Shown here: in pieces, positions 7,223 through 14,106 of the stretch
How positions within the stretch are numbered: position 1 is the first letter of the stretch
Layout: each line of letters opens with the position of its first letter
Assembly (NCBI GenBank): GCA_002437585.1
Contig: DJQM01000036.1
Span: forward strand, 16,364 to 40,621
Direction of reading: 5' to 3'
Source: Clostridiales bacterium UBA6386
GTDB taxonomy: Bacteria; Bacillota; Clostridia; Oscillospirales; Oscillospiraceae
DNA length: 24,258 nt
Position numbers and translations under genes: made by a program
Notes under the pieces: generated by a model
What the model was told of the DNA's origin: nothing
Database searches by the model: none
The model's input: the letters and a program-made list of their open reading frames with translations, nothing else

Positions 7223-7251
7223 AATATAACAGACTCCGATTATAAATGCAA
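7223..7251 (-). promoter_or_regulatory. Promoter of the TetR gene with possible operator
   Basis: On the minus strand TTGCAT (7251-7246), 17 bases, TATATT (7228-7223), with an extended -10 TG. The inverted repeat TATAA/TTATA (7225-7229 and 7240-7244) lies across the spacer and -10, the usual place for a TetR autoregulatory operator. Confidence 0.65.
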
Positions 7252-7304
7252 GTGCAAAACAAACTTTTGGAGAAATGAACAAAAATTATGCGCAAAAACC
7301 AGTT

Positions 7305-7339
7305 AAAAAAACGAAACATAGAAGGACAACCCGTTCTAT
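7305..7339 (-). terminator. Probable terminator of the amylase operon
   Basis: On the minus strand ATAGAA (7339-7334) pairs with TTCTAT (7323-7318), extended by a GG/CC pair past one bulged base. It is followed after a few bases by a run of seven T (7311-7305). The stem is AT-rich, so strength is uncertain. It lies 36 bases past the Cys-rich mini-protein stop. Confidence 0.5.
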
Positions 7340-7374
7340 CTCGTACTTCAGTAGGAACCGGAGGGCGGACAGGC

Positions 7375-7545
7375 TCACGCCTGAAGTCCGTCAATTTCCT
7401 TGGCGATGGGACAGCTGCTCTGGTAGGCGCAGCTGCCGTAGCAGCAGTCCGCCTCGGTGACCTGCCCATTTTCCACAAGAACCTCCACCATCCGGGCGTT
7501 ATCCAGCTGGCGGCAATAGCCGATAAAAAAGTGTTCGGTTTCCAT
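7375..7545 (-). CDS. Small cysteine-rich protein coupled to the amylase gene
   Basis: A 56-residue protein with a C-terminal cysteine cluster: C11, then CCYGSC (34-39) and C45. Its ATG directly follows the TAA of the amylase gene (TAAATG), with the ribosome site GGAGGAGG inside the amylase 3' end, so translation is coupled. The strong start signal and conserved-looking composition argue that it is real despite its size. The spaced cysteines suggest metal or iron-sulphur binding, but no family name is recognised and no role in glucan metabolism can be shown. Confidence 0.68.
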   Translation of the reverse strand: METEHFFIGYCRQLDNARMVEVLVENGQVTEADCCYGSCAYQSSCPIAKEIDGLQA

Positions 7546-9393
7546 TTAAGCCTCCTCCGTCACGCAGAAGCCCCGGGGGGCCAGGATCAGACTGTCCGGC
7601 GTGACCATCTGCAGGTGAAAGCCCATGAGGATGGCGCCTGCCCGGACTTCCCAGGGGTCGGCACTGCGGTTGCAGCAGACCCGGTAGGTCTTCCCCGCAT
7701 AGCTTCGGGTGAAGCCAATGTGCCGGTCTCCTGCCTGGAAGAACCGGATATCCCCCAGACGGAAAGCGGGATGCTCCCGGCGGAGCTTTCCCAGCTGCCG
7801 GAAATGGTCTAGAATTTCCGTGTTTTCCCGACCCCAGGGATAGGGTCGGCGATTGAAGGGATCCCGACCCCCTTCCATGCCCGCCTCGTCACCGTAGTAC
7901 AGGCTGGGGCTGCCGGGGAGGGTATATTGCAGGAATGCCGCCATCAGCAGCCGGTCATAGGCAATGTCAAACTGGTTCCGGGACAGGTGTCGCTTGGACA
8001 TTTCCTCCCGGGTGCCGTTGAAGTCGTCCACCAGGGCGGTGAGGATCCGGGGGGTGTCGTGGGTGCCAAGGAGGTTCATGTTGCACTGAACCACCTCCGG
8101 CGGATAGTTTTCCACAATGGACATTACCGTTTCCTTCAGGGCGGCGCCGCCGTCGTGACCCCGGACGTAGTCGATGATGGCCGTGCGGAAGGGGTAGTTC
8201 ATGACGCTGTCCAGCTCCCCGGCGGTGAAGTAGGTTCTGCGGCGGTTGTAGGCGATCTTCGCGGAGGCATCCTCCCAGACCTCGCCCAGCAGGAGCGCGT
8301 CAGGGTTGATGGCCTTGATGCGCCTGCGCAGCAGACGGATGAATTCGTCGGGCAGCTCGTCGGCCACGTCCAGCCGGAAGCCGTCGGCTCCCAGCTTCAT
8401 CCAGTGGGCCACCACGCTGTCCTCGTCCGCGATGATGAAATTCACAAAGGCAGGATCCAGCTTGTTCACCGTGGGCAGGGTGTCAAAATTCCACCAGCAG
8501 GTGTAGCGGTCCGGCCAATGCTGGAAGGTGTACCAGCTGTAGTAGGGGGATTCCTGGGAATTGTAGGCACCCAGGGAGTCAAACTGACCCTCCCGGTTAA
8601 AATAGGGGCTGTTGGAGCCGGTGTGGGAATAGACCCCGTCCAGGATCACCCGGATGCCCCGGGCGTGGGCCTGACGGCACAGCTCGGCAAAATCTGCCTC
8701 GGTGCCCAGCATGGGATCGGGGGTTTTGTAGTCGCCGGTGTCGTAGCGGTGGCTGGAAAAGCTTTTGGAAATGGGATTCAGGTAGAGAAGATTCACACCC
8801 AGATCCGCGATATAGTCCAGCTTTTCGGTAATGCCCCGGAAATTGCCGCCGAAAAAGTCGTTGTTGAGCACCAGATCATCCTCGGTGGGTCGCCAGTCCA
8901 CCTCCTCATTCCAGCTGGGGTGGACGGTGTAGGGGGTCAGCTTGCCGGTGAGATCGCAGTCCCCGGATTTGCGGAACCGGTCGGGGAAAATCTGGTAGAT
9001 GGTGGCGCCCCGTGCCCAAACCGGGGTGTGGAAATCCGCCGGGACGCAGCTGACCTGCCAGAGGGCACCGGCCTCCATGTTGGTGTCGTCCCCCTGCTTG
9101 AACAGCCGGAAGCCGCCGCTGGGGGTGTCGATATAATAATAGTAGAAGTAAAGCCCCTCCTGATGGATGGAAAAATCCGCCTGCCAGATTTCGTAGGGGT
9201 CTTCGGTACGCGCTTTGGAGAAGAAAACTTCCTGGGCGGTGGTGCGGCCGTCCTCATATTGCATCAGGCATTTCACGGCGGTGGCCTGGACGGCGCAGGG
9301 AATATGAATGTGAAGACGGCAGACCTGACCCGGAGTCAGGGTGCCGAAGGGATCTTTGAATTGGGAAAGCTTGCTGTCATACAGAATTCTCAT
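7546..9393 (-). CDS. GH13 neopullulanase/cyclomaltodextrinase-type alpha-amylase
   Basis: A 615-residue glycoside hydrolase family 13 enzyme without a signal peptide, so it is probably cytoplasmic and acts on imported maltodextrins or cyclodextrins. Residues 1-120 form an N-terminal beta domain like CBM34. The TIM barrel carries the four conserved regions: LDGVYSH (251-257), GFRLDVADE (338-346, nucleophile D342), LLGEVWED (368-375, acid/base E371) and LLGTHD (441-446, transition-state stabiliser D446). GGRDPFNRRPYPWGREN (508-524) is typical of the neopullulanase/maltogenic amylase group. AAGGAG precedes the ATG. It is followed without a gap by a Cys-rich mini-protein. Exact substrate preference cannot be read from sequence. 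Confidence 0.93.
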   Translation of the reverse strand: MRILYDSKLSQFKDPFGTLTPGQVCRLHIHIPCAVQATAVKCLMQYEDGRTTAQEVFFSKARTEDPYEIWQADFSIHQEGLYFYYYYIDTPSGGFRLFKQGDDTNMEAGALWQVSCVPADFHTPVWARGATIYQIFPDRFRKSGDCDLTGKLTPYTVHPSWNEEVDWRPTEDDLVLNNDFFGGNFRGITEKLDYIADLGVNLLYLNPISKSFSSHRYDTGDYKTPDPMLGTEADFAELCRQAHARGIRVILDGVYSHTGSNSPYFNREGQFDSLGAYNSQESPYYSWYTFQHWPDRYTCWWNFDTLPTVNKLDPAFVNFIIADEDSVVAHWMKLGADGFRLDVADELPDEFIRLLRRRIKAINPDALLLGEVWEDASAKIAYNRRRTYFTAGELDSVMNYPFRTAIIDYVRGHDGGAALKETVMSIVENYPPEVVQCNMNLLGTHDTPRILTALVDDFNGTREEMSKRHLSRNQFDIAYDRLLMAAFLQYTLPGSPSLYYGDEAGMEGGRDPFNRRPYPWGRENTEILDHFRQLGKLRREHPAFRLGDIRFFQAGDRHIGFTRSYAGKTYRVCCNRSADPWEVRAGAILMGFHLQMVTPDSLILAPRGFCVTEEA

Positions 9394-9427
9394 GGACTGT
9401 CTCCTTGCTGTGTTGCGTTCGGGAAAT

Positions 9428-9448
9428 ATTATAGCCTATTTCCGGAAA
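9428..9448 (-). promoter_or_regulatory. Amylase promoter -10 with TTTCCGGAAA palindrome
   Basis: TATAAT on the minus strand (9433-9428) lies about 35 bases before the amylase ATG. No good -35 is present (TTTTCT at 17 bases). In its place is the palindrome TTTCCGGAAA (9439-9448), the same ten bases as in the GGDEF/EAL promoter. A weak -35 suggests the promoter needs an activator. Confidence 0.5.
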
Positions 9449-9515
9449 AAAGAAAAGCATGAGTTAAGCGTCCCAGGGAAATTTCGCCGATTTTGACAAT
9501 TTTCCAAATCGCCAC

Positions 9516-9544
9516 TTGACAAATTGCCCGCCTGCGATTATACT
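9516..9544 (+). promoter_or_regulatory. Consensus promoter of tRNA-Val
   Basis: TTGACA (9516-9521), 17 bases, TATACT (9539-9544), ending 16 bases before the mature tRNA. The sequence is strong, as expected for a stable RNA. Confidence 0.88.
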
Positions 9545-9560
9545 ATCCAGGTAACTTCAT

Positions 9561-9637
9561 GGACGATTAGCTCAGCTGGCTAGAGCATCCGCTTGACGTG
9601 CGGAAGGTCATAGGTTCGAGTCCTATATCGTCCACCA
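9561..9637 (+). tRNA. tRNA-Val (anticodon GAC)
   Basis: A full cloverleaf is visible. Acceptor GGACGAT (9561-9567) pairs with ATCGTCC (9627-9633). The D arm is GCTC/GAGC. The anticodon stem TCCGC/GCGGA encloses TTGACGT, giving anticodon GAC for the valine codon GTC. The T arm is ATAGG/CCTAT with loop TTCGAGT. Discriminator A and an encoded CCA (9635-9637) complete it. It sits at the left edge of the mobile element. Confidence 0.95.
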
Positions 9638-9730
9638 AAAAAGAAGCACACCCCCAAAGCGGGTGCAACTTAGGGATTTTATAATCCCGGAAATATCGGC
9701 ATAGTCGTGTCATGCGGCTATGCCGTTTTT
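9638..9730 (+). terminator. tRNA 3' flank: terminator hairpins and probable left junction
   Basis: After the tRNA, GCACACCC faces GGGTGC around 9646-9666 as an imperfect hairpin, then GGGATT/AATCCC near 9673-9688. CGGCATAG (9697-9704) pairs with CTATGCCG (9718-9725), followed by TTTTT (9726-9730), a good plus-strand terminator that overlaps the recombinase stop codon. The left attachment site of the element must lie in or near this interval, since chromosome (tRNA) is on one side and the recombinase on the other; the exact crossover is not determinable. Confidence 0.5.
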
Positions 9731-11373
9731 CCTTTTCCGTCTGGCTGTGGCGGATTGAATGAGCCAATACAATTCCATACGATTCTGAGCTTCTGCACCT
9801 TTTTGCCGCATACACGTTCAGCTTGGAAAACCTCAATACGCTCAACAAATTCCCTTATGATCTCCGCATTTAGTTCGCAGATATCTGTATGCTTTCGTAC
9901 AAGAGCAATGAAGCTGTCTACATTCACACGATTCTCCTGCTGAGCGGCAATATTACTGCGAAGCGCCGTGATACGTTCTTCCAGTTCTTTCTGCTCCGTT
10001 TCATAGCTTTCGGACATCTTGGCAAAACGCTCATCGGATATCTTACCTTCGACATTATCCTCGTAGAGCCGCTGAATGATGGTATCGAGCTTGTGAATCC
10101 GTGTTTGAGCCTGCTCCAGCTCCAGTTTTTCGTCTCGGAGCGTCTTTTCGGTTTCGGCTTTGGACAACTTTGTGACCATTTCCACAAATTCCTCCTCGTG
10201 CTCACGCACATAGGCGGTTACATTGCGGATGCCGTCCAGCAGGAACTCCTCGATAACGGAATTGCGGATCTGATGTGAGGAGCAGACTTCTTTTCCCCGT
10301 TTACGATAGGTGGCGCATACCATGTATTCGCTTTGCGGTAGATTGCGCCCACGCACCTGGTATAGCTTCGCACCACAGTCGGCACAGAATACCATGCCGG
10401 ACAAAGTCGGCATTTCACCCATTGGTGTAACTCTGCGCCTGCTGTCGCGGATCCGCTGCACAATATCGTAGGTCTCTCGGTCAATAATGGCTTCATGGGT
10501 GTTCTCGAAAATCTGCCACTCAGAAGGGTCACGATACAATTGCTTTTTCTGTTTGTAGGATTTACGGTAGGTTTTGAAGTTGACTGTGGAGCCGAGATAC
10601 TCGGGTCTGGAGAGCATATGGGAAACCGTACTATTTCCCCATTTGTAATCTCCGGCAAATTCCCGATTGTCAGGAATCGTTCGTCCGTGGTGCTTGGCAT
10701 ACGCCGTAGGATTCATGATGTGCCGCTTTGTGATCTCCTTTGCAATCTGTGATACTCCATACCCCTGTACGCACAGCCGAAATATCTCCCGGACAACCGC
10801 AGCCGCTTCTTCATCAATGATCCAATGCGTTTTATCTTCCGGGTCTTTCACATATCCGTATGGCGGGTTCGTGCTGAGCGGCTTTCCGGACTGTCCCTTT
10901 GTTTTGAAAACGGCGCGTATCTTACGGCTGGTATCCTTGGCGTAAAATTCATTAAAGATATTGATAAACGGGGTCATATCGTTTTCAGCTTGGTTTGCGC
11001 TATCTACGCCGTTGTTAATGGCAATGAAGCGAATATCGGCATTGGGGAAAATCATCTCCGTATACATACCGACTTTCAAATAGTCGCGCCCCAGGCGGCT
11101 CATGTCTTTTACGATAATCGTGCCGACCCTGCCCTCGTCCACCAGTCCCATAAGTCGTTGCCAATCGGGACGGTCAAAGTTCGTGCCGGAAAATCCATCA
11201 TCTACGAAAAATGCGGTGTTGTGAAATCCGTTTTCGTCTGCGTACTTCTGTAGTATAGCCTTTTGGTTAATAATGCTGTTGGAATCACCCTGCAGTTCAT
11301 CGTCTCGTGAGAGGCGGCAGTACAAAGCGGTAATTTTTCCGTCAGCAGCATAAGACTGCCTATTATTATTCAT
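9718..11373 (-). CDS. Large serine recombinase (site-specific integrase)
   Basis: A 551-residue large serine recombinase of the TndX/TnpX type. The resolvase domain (about 13-160) holds catalytic S22 in YCRLSRDD, then DDGFSGTNFDRPDW (58-71) and KDMSRLGRD (89-97). The recombinase domain follows (about 165-300). A zinc ribbon has C330, C333, C353 and C364, followed by a coiled coil (about 390-480) that serves in synapsis control. The ATG at 11371-11373 is chosen because AAGGAGG lies just upstream; a longer frame to 11460 lacks this. It catalyses integration and excision of the element. It lies next to the tRNA, as expected for an integrase beside its attachment site, although serine integrases rarely use tRNA genes themselves. 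The gene appears intact. Confidence 0.93.
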   Translation of the reverse strand: MNNNRQSYAADGKITALYCRLSRDDELQGDSNSIINQKAILQKYADENGFHNTAFFVDDGFSGTNFDRPDWQRLMGLVDEGRVGTIIVKDMSRLGRDYLKVGMYTEMIFPNADIRFIAINNGVDSANQAENDMTPFINIFNEFYAKDTSRKIRAVFKTKGQSGKPLSTNPPYGYVKDPEDKTHWIIDEEAAAVVREIFRLCVQGYGVSQIAKEITKRHIMNPTAYAKHHGRTIPDNREFAGDYKWGNSTVSHMLSRPEYLGSTVNFKTYRKSYKQKKQLYRDPSEWQIFENTHEAIIDRETYDIVQRIRDSRRRVTPMGEMPTLSGMVFCADCGAKLYQVRGRNLPQSEYMVCATYRKRGKEVCSSHQIRNSVIEEFLLDGIRNVTAYVREHEEEFVEMVTKLSKAETEKTLRDEKLELEQAQTRIHKLDTIIQRLYEDNVEGKISDERFAKMSESYETEQKELEERITALRSNIAAQQENRVNVDSFIALVRKHTDICELNAEIIREFVERIEVFQAERVCGKKVQKLRIVWNCIGSFNPPQPDGKGKTA

Positions 11374-11443
11374 CTGTTCCTCCTTCCCGACAGTCTTCAA
11401 GCGGTACTGTATTATCGCTCTGAACTGCAGACATAGCAAGCAT

Positions 11444-11602
11444 TTATGCGGATTTTCCAAGATAACTTTTTGTGTCTTTCAAGATGAGTCGCTTGACTTT
11501 TTCGTATGCAGATTCCCTGGCATTGTCGCTGACGGTGTATTCCACGATATAAATAGTGCTATCGTGTTTCTTGGCGACAATGCTGACAGGCTTCCGTTCC
11601 AT
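11444..11602 (-). CDS. TnpW-like small transposon-encoded protein
   Basis: A 52-residue protein with the pattern ...STIYIVEYTVSDNARES followed by KVKRLILKDT, which resembles the short TnpW proteins often encoded just before large serine recombinases in Tn4451-like clostridial elements. The ATG at 11600-11602 follows GGAGGGAG. It reads in the same direction as the recombinase, 70 bases upstream of it, and probably shares its transcript. The molecular role of TnpW proteins is not well established. An in-frame extension to 11668 has no ribosome site. Confidence 0.68.
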   Translation of the reverse strand: MERKPVSIVAKKHDSTIYIVEYTVSDNARESAYEKVKRLILKDTKSYLGKSA

Positions 11603-11814
11603 ATATCTCCCTCCTTCTTTGCCAATAACAGATGCCCCAGGTCTGTTGTCCGGTCGGTACAACCGCATAGCCCCCCCAAGGGGCCATCATATCTTTGCGG
11701 CTTTTCGTTTCGGGCAACGACCCGGGGGTTCGTGTGTAAAAACGCATATTCAAATGGGTAATTAAACCGTAAAACGGTAAATACCTTATATAAAAACGTA
11801 CAATCTGATGTAAA
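11603..11814 (-). promoter_or_regulatory. Leader and weak promoter of the tnpW-recombinase unit
   Basis: No gene is seen here. On the minus strand TTTACA (11814-11809) with TATAAG (11790-11785, 18-base spacing) or TATATA (11792-11787, 16-base spacing) is a candidate promoter. The inverted repeat ACCGT-TTT-ACGGT (about 11766-11779) lies at or after the start site, and a CCCC/GGGG hairpin near 11672-11683 is in the leader of roughly 180 bases. Confidence 0.4.
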
Positions 11815-11820
11815 ACAATC

Positions 11821-11866
11821 TTTGAAATAGGTGCGGCAGAGCAATTCTACCGCACCTATTTTCAAA
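11821..11866 (-). terminator. Hairpin ending the capsid operon
   Basis: The arms 11821-11836 and 11850-11866 pair over 16 bases with one bulged A, just past the capsid stop codon. The minus-strand sequence after it is U-rich but broken (ATTTCAAAGATTGTTTT). It separates the capsid operon from the recombinase unit. Confidence 0.65.
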
Positions 11867-11867
11867 T

Positions 11868-12821
11868 TCAGCCGTTCGGCTCGGCTTCGGAGATTTTCAG
11901 TGCCTTGAGCGCATCACGGCGGATGAGCTTGCCGTCAAGAAACTCCGTGGCCAGATATCCGACCTGATCGAGCGTGACGAAAAGCTCCTTCAAGGCTTGG
12001 ATGCTGACGGGACTGCGGTCGATGATCCAGTAGTAGCTGAAATCGCCGAATACTATGGGCTTTGCACCTGCTCCCACGGACGGCATATCGTAGGAGATCA
12101 CTACGGGCTTGCCGAGAATGGTGTTGTCGGACGGATTCCACAGGTAATTTCCAGCGGAGTCTTTGACCATACGCAGTGTCAGTGCCGTTTCGTCGTTCAT
12201 CAGCCACACGGCGCTTTTACGATGCTCCTTGTCGAGCGAATGGTACAGGCGCAGAACATCGTCGAAGCAGAGCGCCGATGTGGTAACGCCCGTCTTTGCG
12301 CCTGCAGTATCATCCAAAATGCCGACTGGCATATGTTCGCCTGTCCCAAGCACAAAACCCTTGTCCTCGGATTTTGCAAGGTTTTTTGCAAGGCGCTCCG
12401 TCAGATAGTCCTCAAGACTGAATGCAGCGTCATGCACAAAATCATCGTCCAGTTTAACGAACACTGCCAGCTTGTGGGAATCCACGGCGTAGCGGGTAAA
12501 GTCATTCACACCGTCCTGAAGCGGAATGCTGCCGCCCTCCGGCACCCACGCGGCAATGTCGGAGCAGTCCTTGGCAAAGATACGGCTTGCACCGTTATAG
12601 GCTTTTATGACCGTGGCCATGCTGCGAAACAGGCTTTCGTGCGTAATTGCTTTTTGGAGTTTTTCGTTGCTACCGGAGGGCAGCGCATACCCACCGGTAA
12701 TGCCGTTTGCTCCACCATAGATCTTATCGTATGCGTGCGGAATACCTCTCATGGCATTCCAGAAGTTTGCGCCGTATTCGGCAGTCCCGATGAGATATTC
12801 CTTTTCGTTGAATACAGTCAT
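11868..12821 (-). CDS. HK97-fold phage major capsid protein (lone, no delta domain)
   Basis: A 317-residue HK97 family major capsid protein. FWNAMRG (20-26), GGYALPSG (43-50), LFRSMATVI (64-72), AAWVPEGGSIP (90-100), VFGDFSYYWIIDRS (257-270) and GYLATEFLDGKLI (288-300) follow the order and spacing of the mature capsid fold. Typical HK97 capsid precursors carry about 100 residues of N-terminal delta scaffold removed by a phage protease; here only about 20 residues precede the FWNAMRG segment, so it begins almost at the mature N-terminus. AGGAGG overlapping the previous stop gives a coupled start at 12821. No portal, protease or terminase gene is nearby. It is the last gene of the leftward operon. 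It could build a small satellite capsid, remodel a helper capsid, or form an encapsulin-like shell; these are inferences. Confidence 0.9.
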   Translation of the reverse strand: MTVFNEKEYLIGTAEYGANFWNAMRGIPHAYDKIYGGANGITGGYALPSGSNEKLQKAITHESLFRSMATVIKAYNGASRIFAKDCSDIAAWVPEGGSIPLQDGVNDFTRYAVDSHKLAVFVKLDDDFVHDAAFSLEDYLTERLAKNLAKSEDKGFVLGTGEHMPVGILDDTAGAKTGVTTSALCFDDVLRLYHSLDKEHRKSAVWLMNDETALTLRMVKDSAGNYLWNPSDNTILGKPVVISYDMPSVGAGAKPIVFGDFSYYWIIDRSPVSIQALKELFVTLDQVGYLATEFLDGKLIRRDALKALKISEAEPNG

Positions 12822-12835
12822 TTCAGTGTCCCTCC

Positions 12836-13150
12836 TTAATCTCTGTCACACACCGGGCATTCGTACAGCCCCAGCGTGTAAAAATCTTTGCATCTGCCGA
12901 CCTGTTTGAGGTTATTGCCCTTGCAGCGCGGGCACTTGATGTCGTAGGCGAGTGCCATTTCAATGTTATGGGGCTGCTTGGCATGGAGTCGGTAGTAGCG
13001 GCGGGTGTTGTTGTGTCGGTCACGGATGTACTCGTCGGTAAGATACAGGTCATACATACTTGCGGTGTACTCATCGGTATAGTAGTGATTAGTTTCCGGC
13101 GTAAAGGAGCGCCAGTTATACTTGTTTACTCTTAAGGGGTAATTACTCAT
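12836..13150 (-). CDS. Zinc-ribbon protein upstream of capsid (paralogue B)
   Basis: A 104-residue protein, Tyr-rich in its N-terminal half, ending in a zinc ribbon with CPRC (about 79-82) and CPVC (about 99-102). The segment YYRL, a spacer, CPxC, then KDxxxLxLYxCxxC matches the next gene upstream, so the two are paralogues. The start codon has GAGGAAAACAAAATG, the same leader as the 80-aa gene at 13710. It ends 14 bases before the capsid ATG, with its stop inside the capsid ribosome site, suggesting coupled expression and a capsid-related or DNA-binding role. No family name is recognised. Confidence 0.72.
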   Translation of the reverse strand: MSNYPLRVNKYNWRSFTPETNHYYTDEYTASMYDLYLTDEYIRDRHNNTRRYYRLHAKQPHNIEMALAYDIKCPRCKGNNLKQVGRCKDFYTLGLYECPVCDRD

Positions 13151-13168
13151 TTTGTTTTCCTCGCATTC

Positions 13169-13459
13169 TTATTTATGGCAGTTCCGGCAGCAGTACAGTG
13201 CCAGATGATATTTGTCCACAGGTGCAGAGATCGGTGTCATGCCCTTCCCGCACAGCGGACAGTGGATGATATAGGTTTTTGCGCTTGCGGCAGATAGGCC
13301 GCCTACCGAACATAACCGGTAATACTGCGGAACAATCTCCTGCAGATACATTTCGTGGCTTTGCCGCACCGTATCCTCATCGTCGGAAAAGAACATGGGC
13401 GTTTTCTCCGTGCCTGTGCTGTCACAGTCGATGAGAGGATAATATTTGATTTTCTGCAT
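13169..13459 (-). CDS. Zinc-ribbon protein upstream of capsid (paralogue A)
   Basis: A 96-residue protein whose C-terminal third is a zinc ribbon (CPLC, then CCRNC near the end). It aligns with the neighbouring 104-aa protein through YYRL, the CPxC knuckle and KYHLALYCC. The ATG at 13457-13459 is chosen because AGGAG lies five bases upstream and eight bases separate it from the preceding stop; a much longer in-frame extension overlaps the upstream gene and reads as noise. Function is unknown; it could bind nucleic acid or a structural partner. Confidence 0.7.
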   Translation of the reverse strand: MQKIKYYPLIDCDSTGTEKTPMFFSDDEDTVRQSHEMYLQEIVPQYYRLCSVGGLSAASAKTYIIHCPLCGKGMTPISAPVDKYHLALYCCRNCHK

Positions 13460-13467
13460 GGCGGCTC

Positions 13468-13710
13468 CTACCTTGTGAAGCGGGCGCGACAGAATGCCAT
13501 TGCTTCCTCCTGCGTTCCGAACAGCACACAGGAAAAGCCGTACTCGACCTTCCACACGGGAAAATCCGTGTCCTTGCTCTGCGAAATGACCACGGGTCTG
13601 TTCCGGCGGTCTTTCATCAGGGCTTTGCATTCGTAGCCGCCGCGGGAGAAATCCCTTTTGTCGGCATCCGTGAATGTCGGCTTTGCGCCGTAGTAGATTT
13701 TATACCTCAT
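13468..13710 (-). CDS. Hypothetical 80-residue protein of the element
   Basis: A small, basic soluble protein without a signal peptide or membrane segment; aromatic residues are frequent (YKIYYG at 3-8, WKVEYGFSC near the middle). It has a good start (GAGGAAAACAAAATG) and lies between two co-oriented genes with only 8 bases to the next, which supports a real gene. No domain is recognised. By position it belongs to the replication/capsid operon. Confidence 0.62.
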   Translation of the reverse strand: MRYKIYYGAKPTFTDADKRDFSRGGYECKALMKDRRNRPVVISQSKDTDFPVWKVEYGFSCVLFGTQEEAMAFCRARFTR

Positions 13711-13728
13711 TTTGTTTTCCTCACTTTC

Positions 13729-14073
13729 TTATAAATTGTGTTTCAGGCAAAACAGCCTGTTTCTGTCCGCATAGCCGTTGGCGATCAGTTGCTCGGAGCA
13801 GGCATATAGTTTCTCCACAGCCTCACCGATAGCCTCTGCGCTGCGGCCGACATCACGCACCGTTTTCACGATGACACAGTCAGGCGCACGGTCGCCGAAC
13901 CAGAGGTAAAGCGTAGCCGGACACTTCCGGTTGGCGCGACTGCATCCGCTGATCTCCACATTGAAACCGTTGCCGAAATCCCGGTACAGGCACTTCTCCA
14001 AGTCGATGGTGCGGATGCTGTAGTTTTTGCCGAGAGCCTTTTTCAGCTCCGGCAGTGACGTGTAATGTACCAT
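13729..14073 (-). CDS. Hypothetical 114-residue protein of the element
   Basis: A soluble protein with a mixed alpha/beta look and several cysteines (C28, C44, C51 and others) not arranged as an obvious ribbon. GGAGGAAAACAGG precedes its ATG. It is the first gene after the iteron segment on the leftward operon and ends 18 bases before the next start. No family is recognised. A helper role in replication control or capsid formation would be a guess from location. Confidence 0.62.
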   Translation of the reverse strand: MVHYTSLPELKKALGKNYSIRTIDLEKCLYRDFGNGFNVEISGCSRANRKCPATLYLWFGDRAPDCVIVKTVRDVGRSAEAIGEAVEKLYACSEQLIANGYADRNRLFCLKHNL

Positions 14074-14106
14074 TTCCTGTTTTCCTCCTTCCTGAATTGA
14101 TACTGC

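Noticed and set aside
7927..9462. 511-codon open frame on the plus strand
   Set aside because: It is antisense to the GH13 amylase with all four catalytic regions intact; the translation has no recognisable domain and no promoter or ribosome site.
9567..9848. 93-codon minus-strand frame across the tRNA
   Set aside because: It runs through the tRNA-Val in reverse, and such reverse-tRNA peptides are frequent artefacts. No ribosome site is present.
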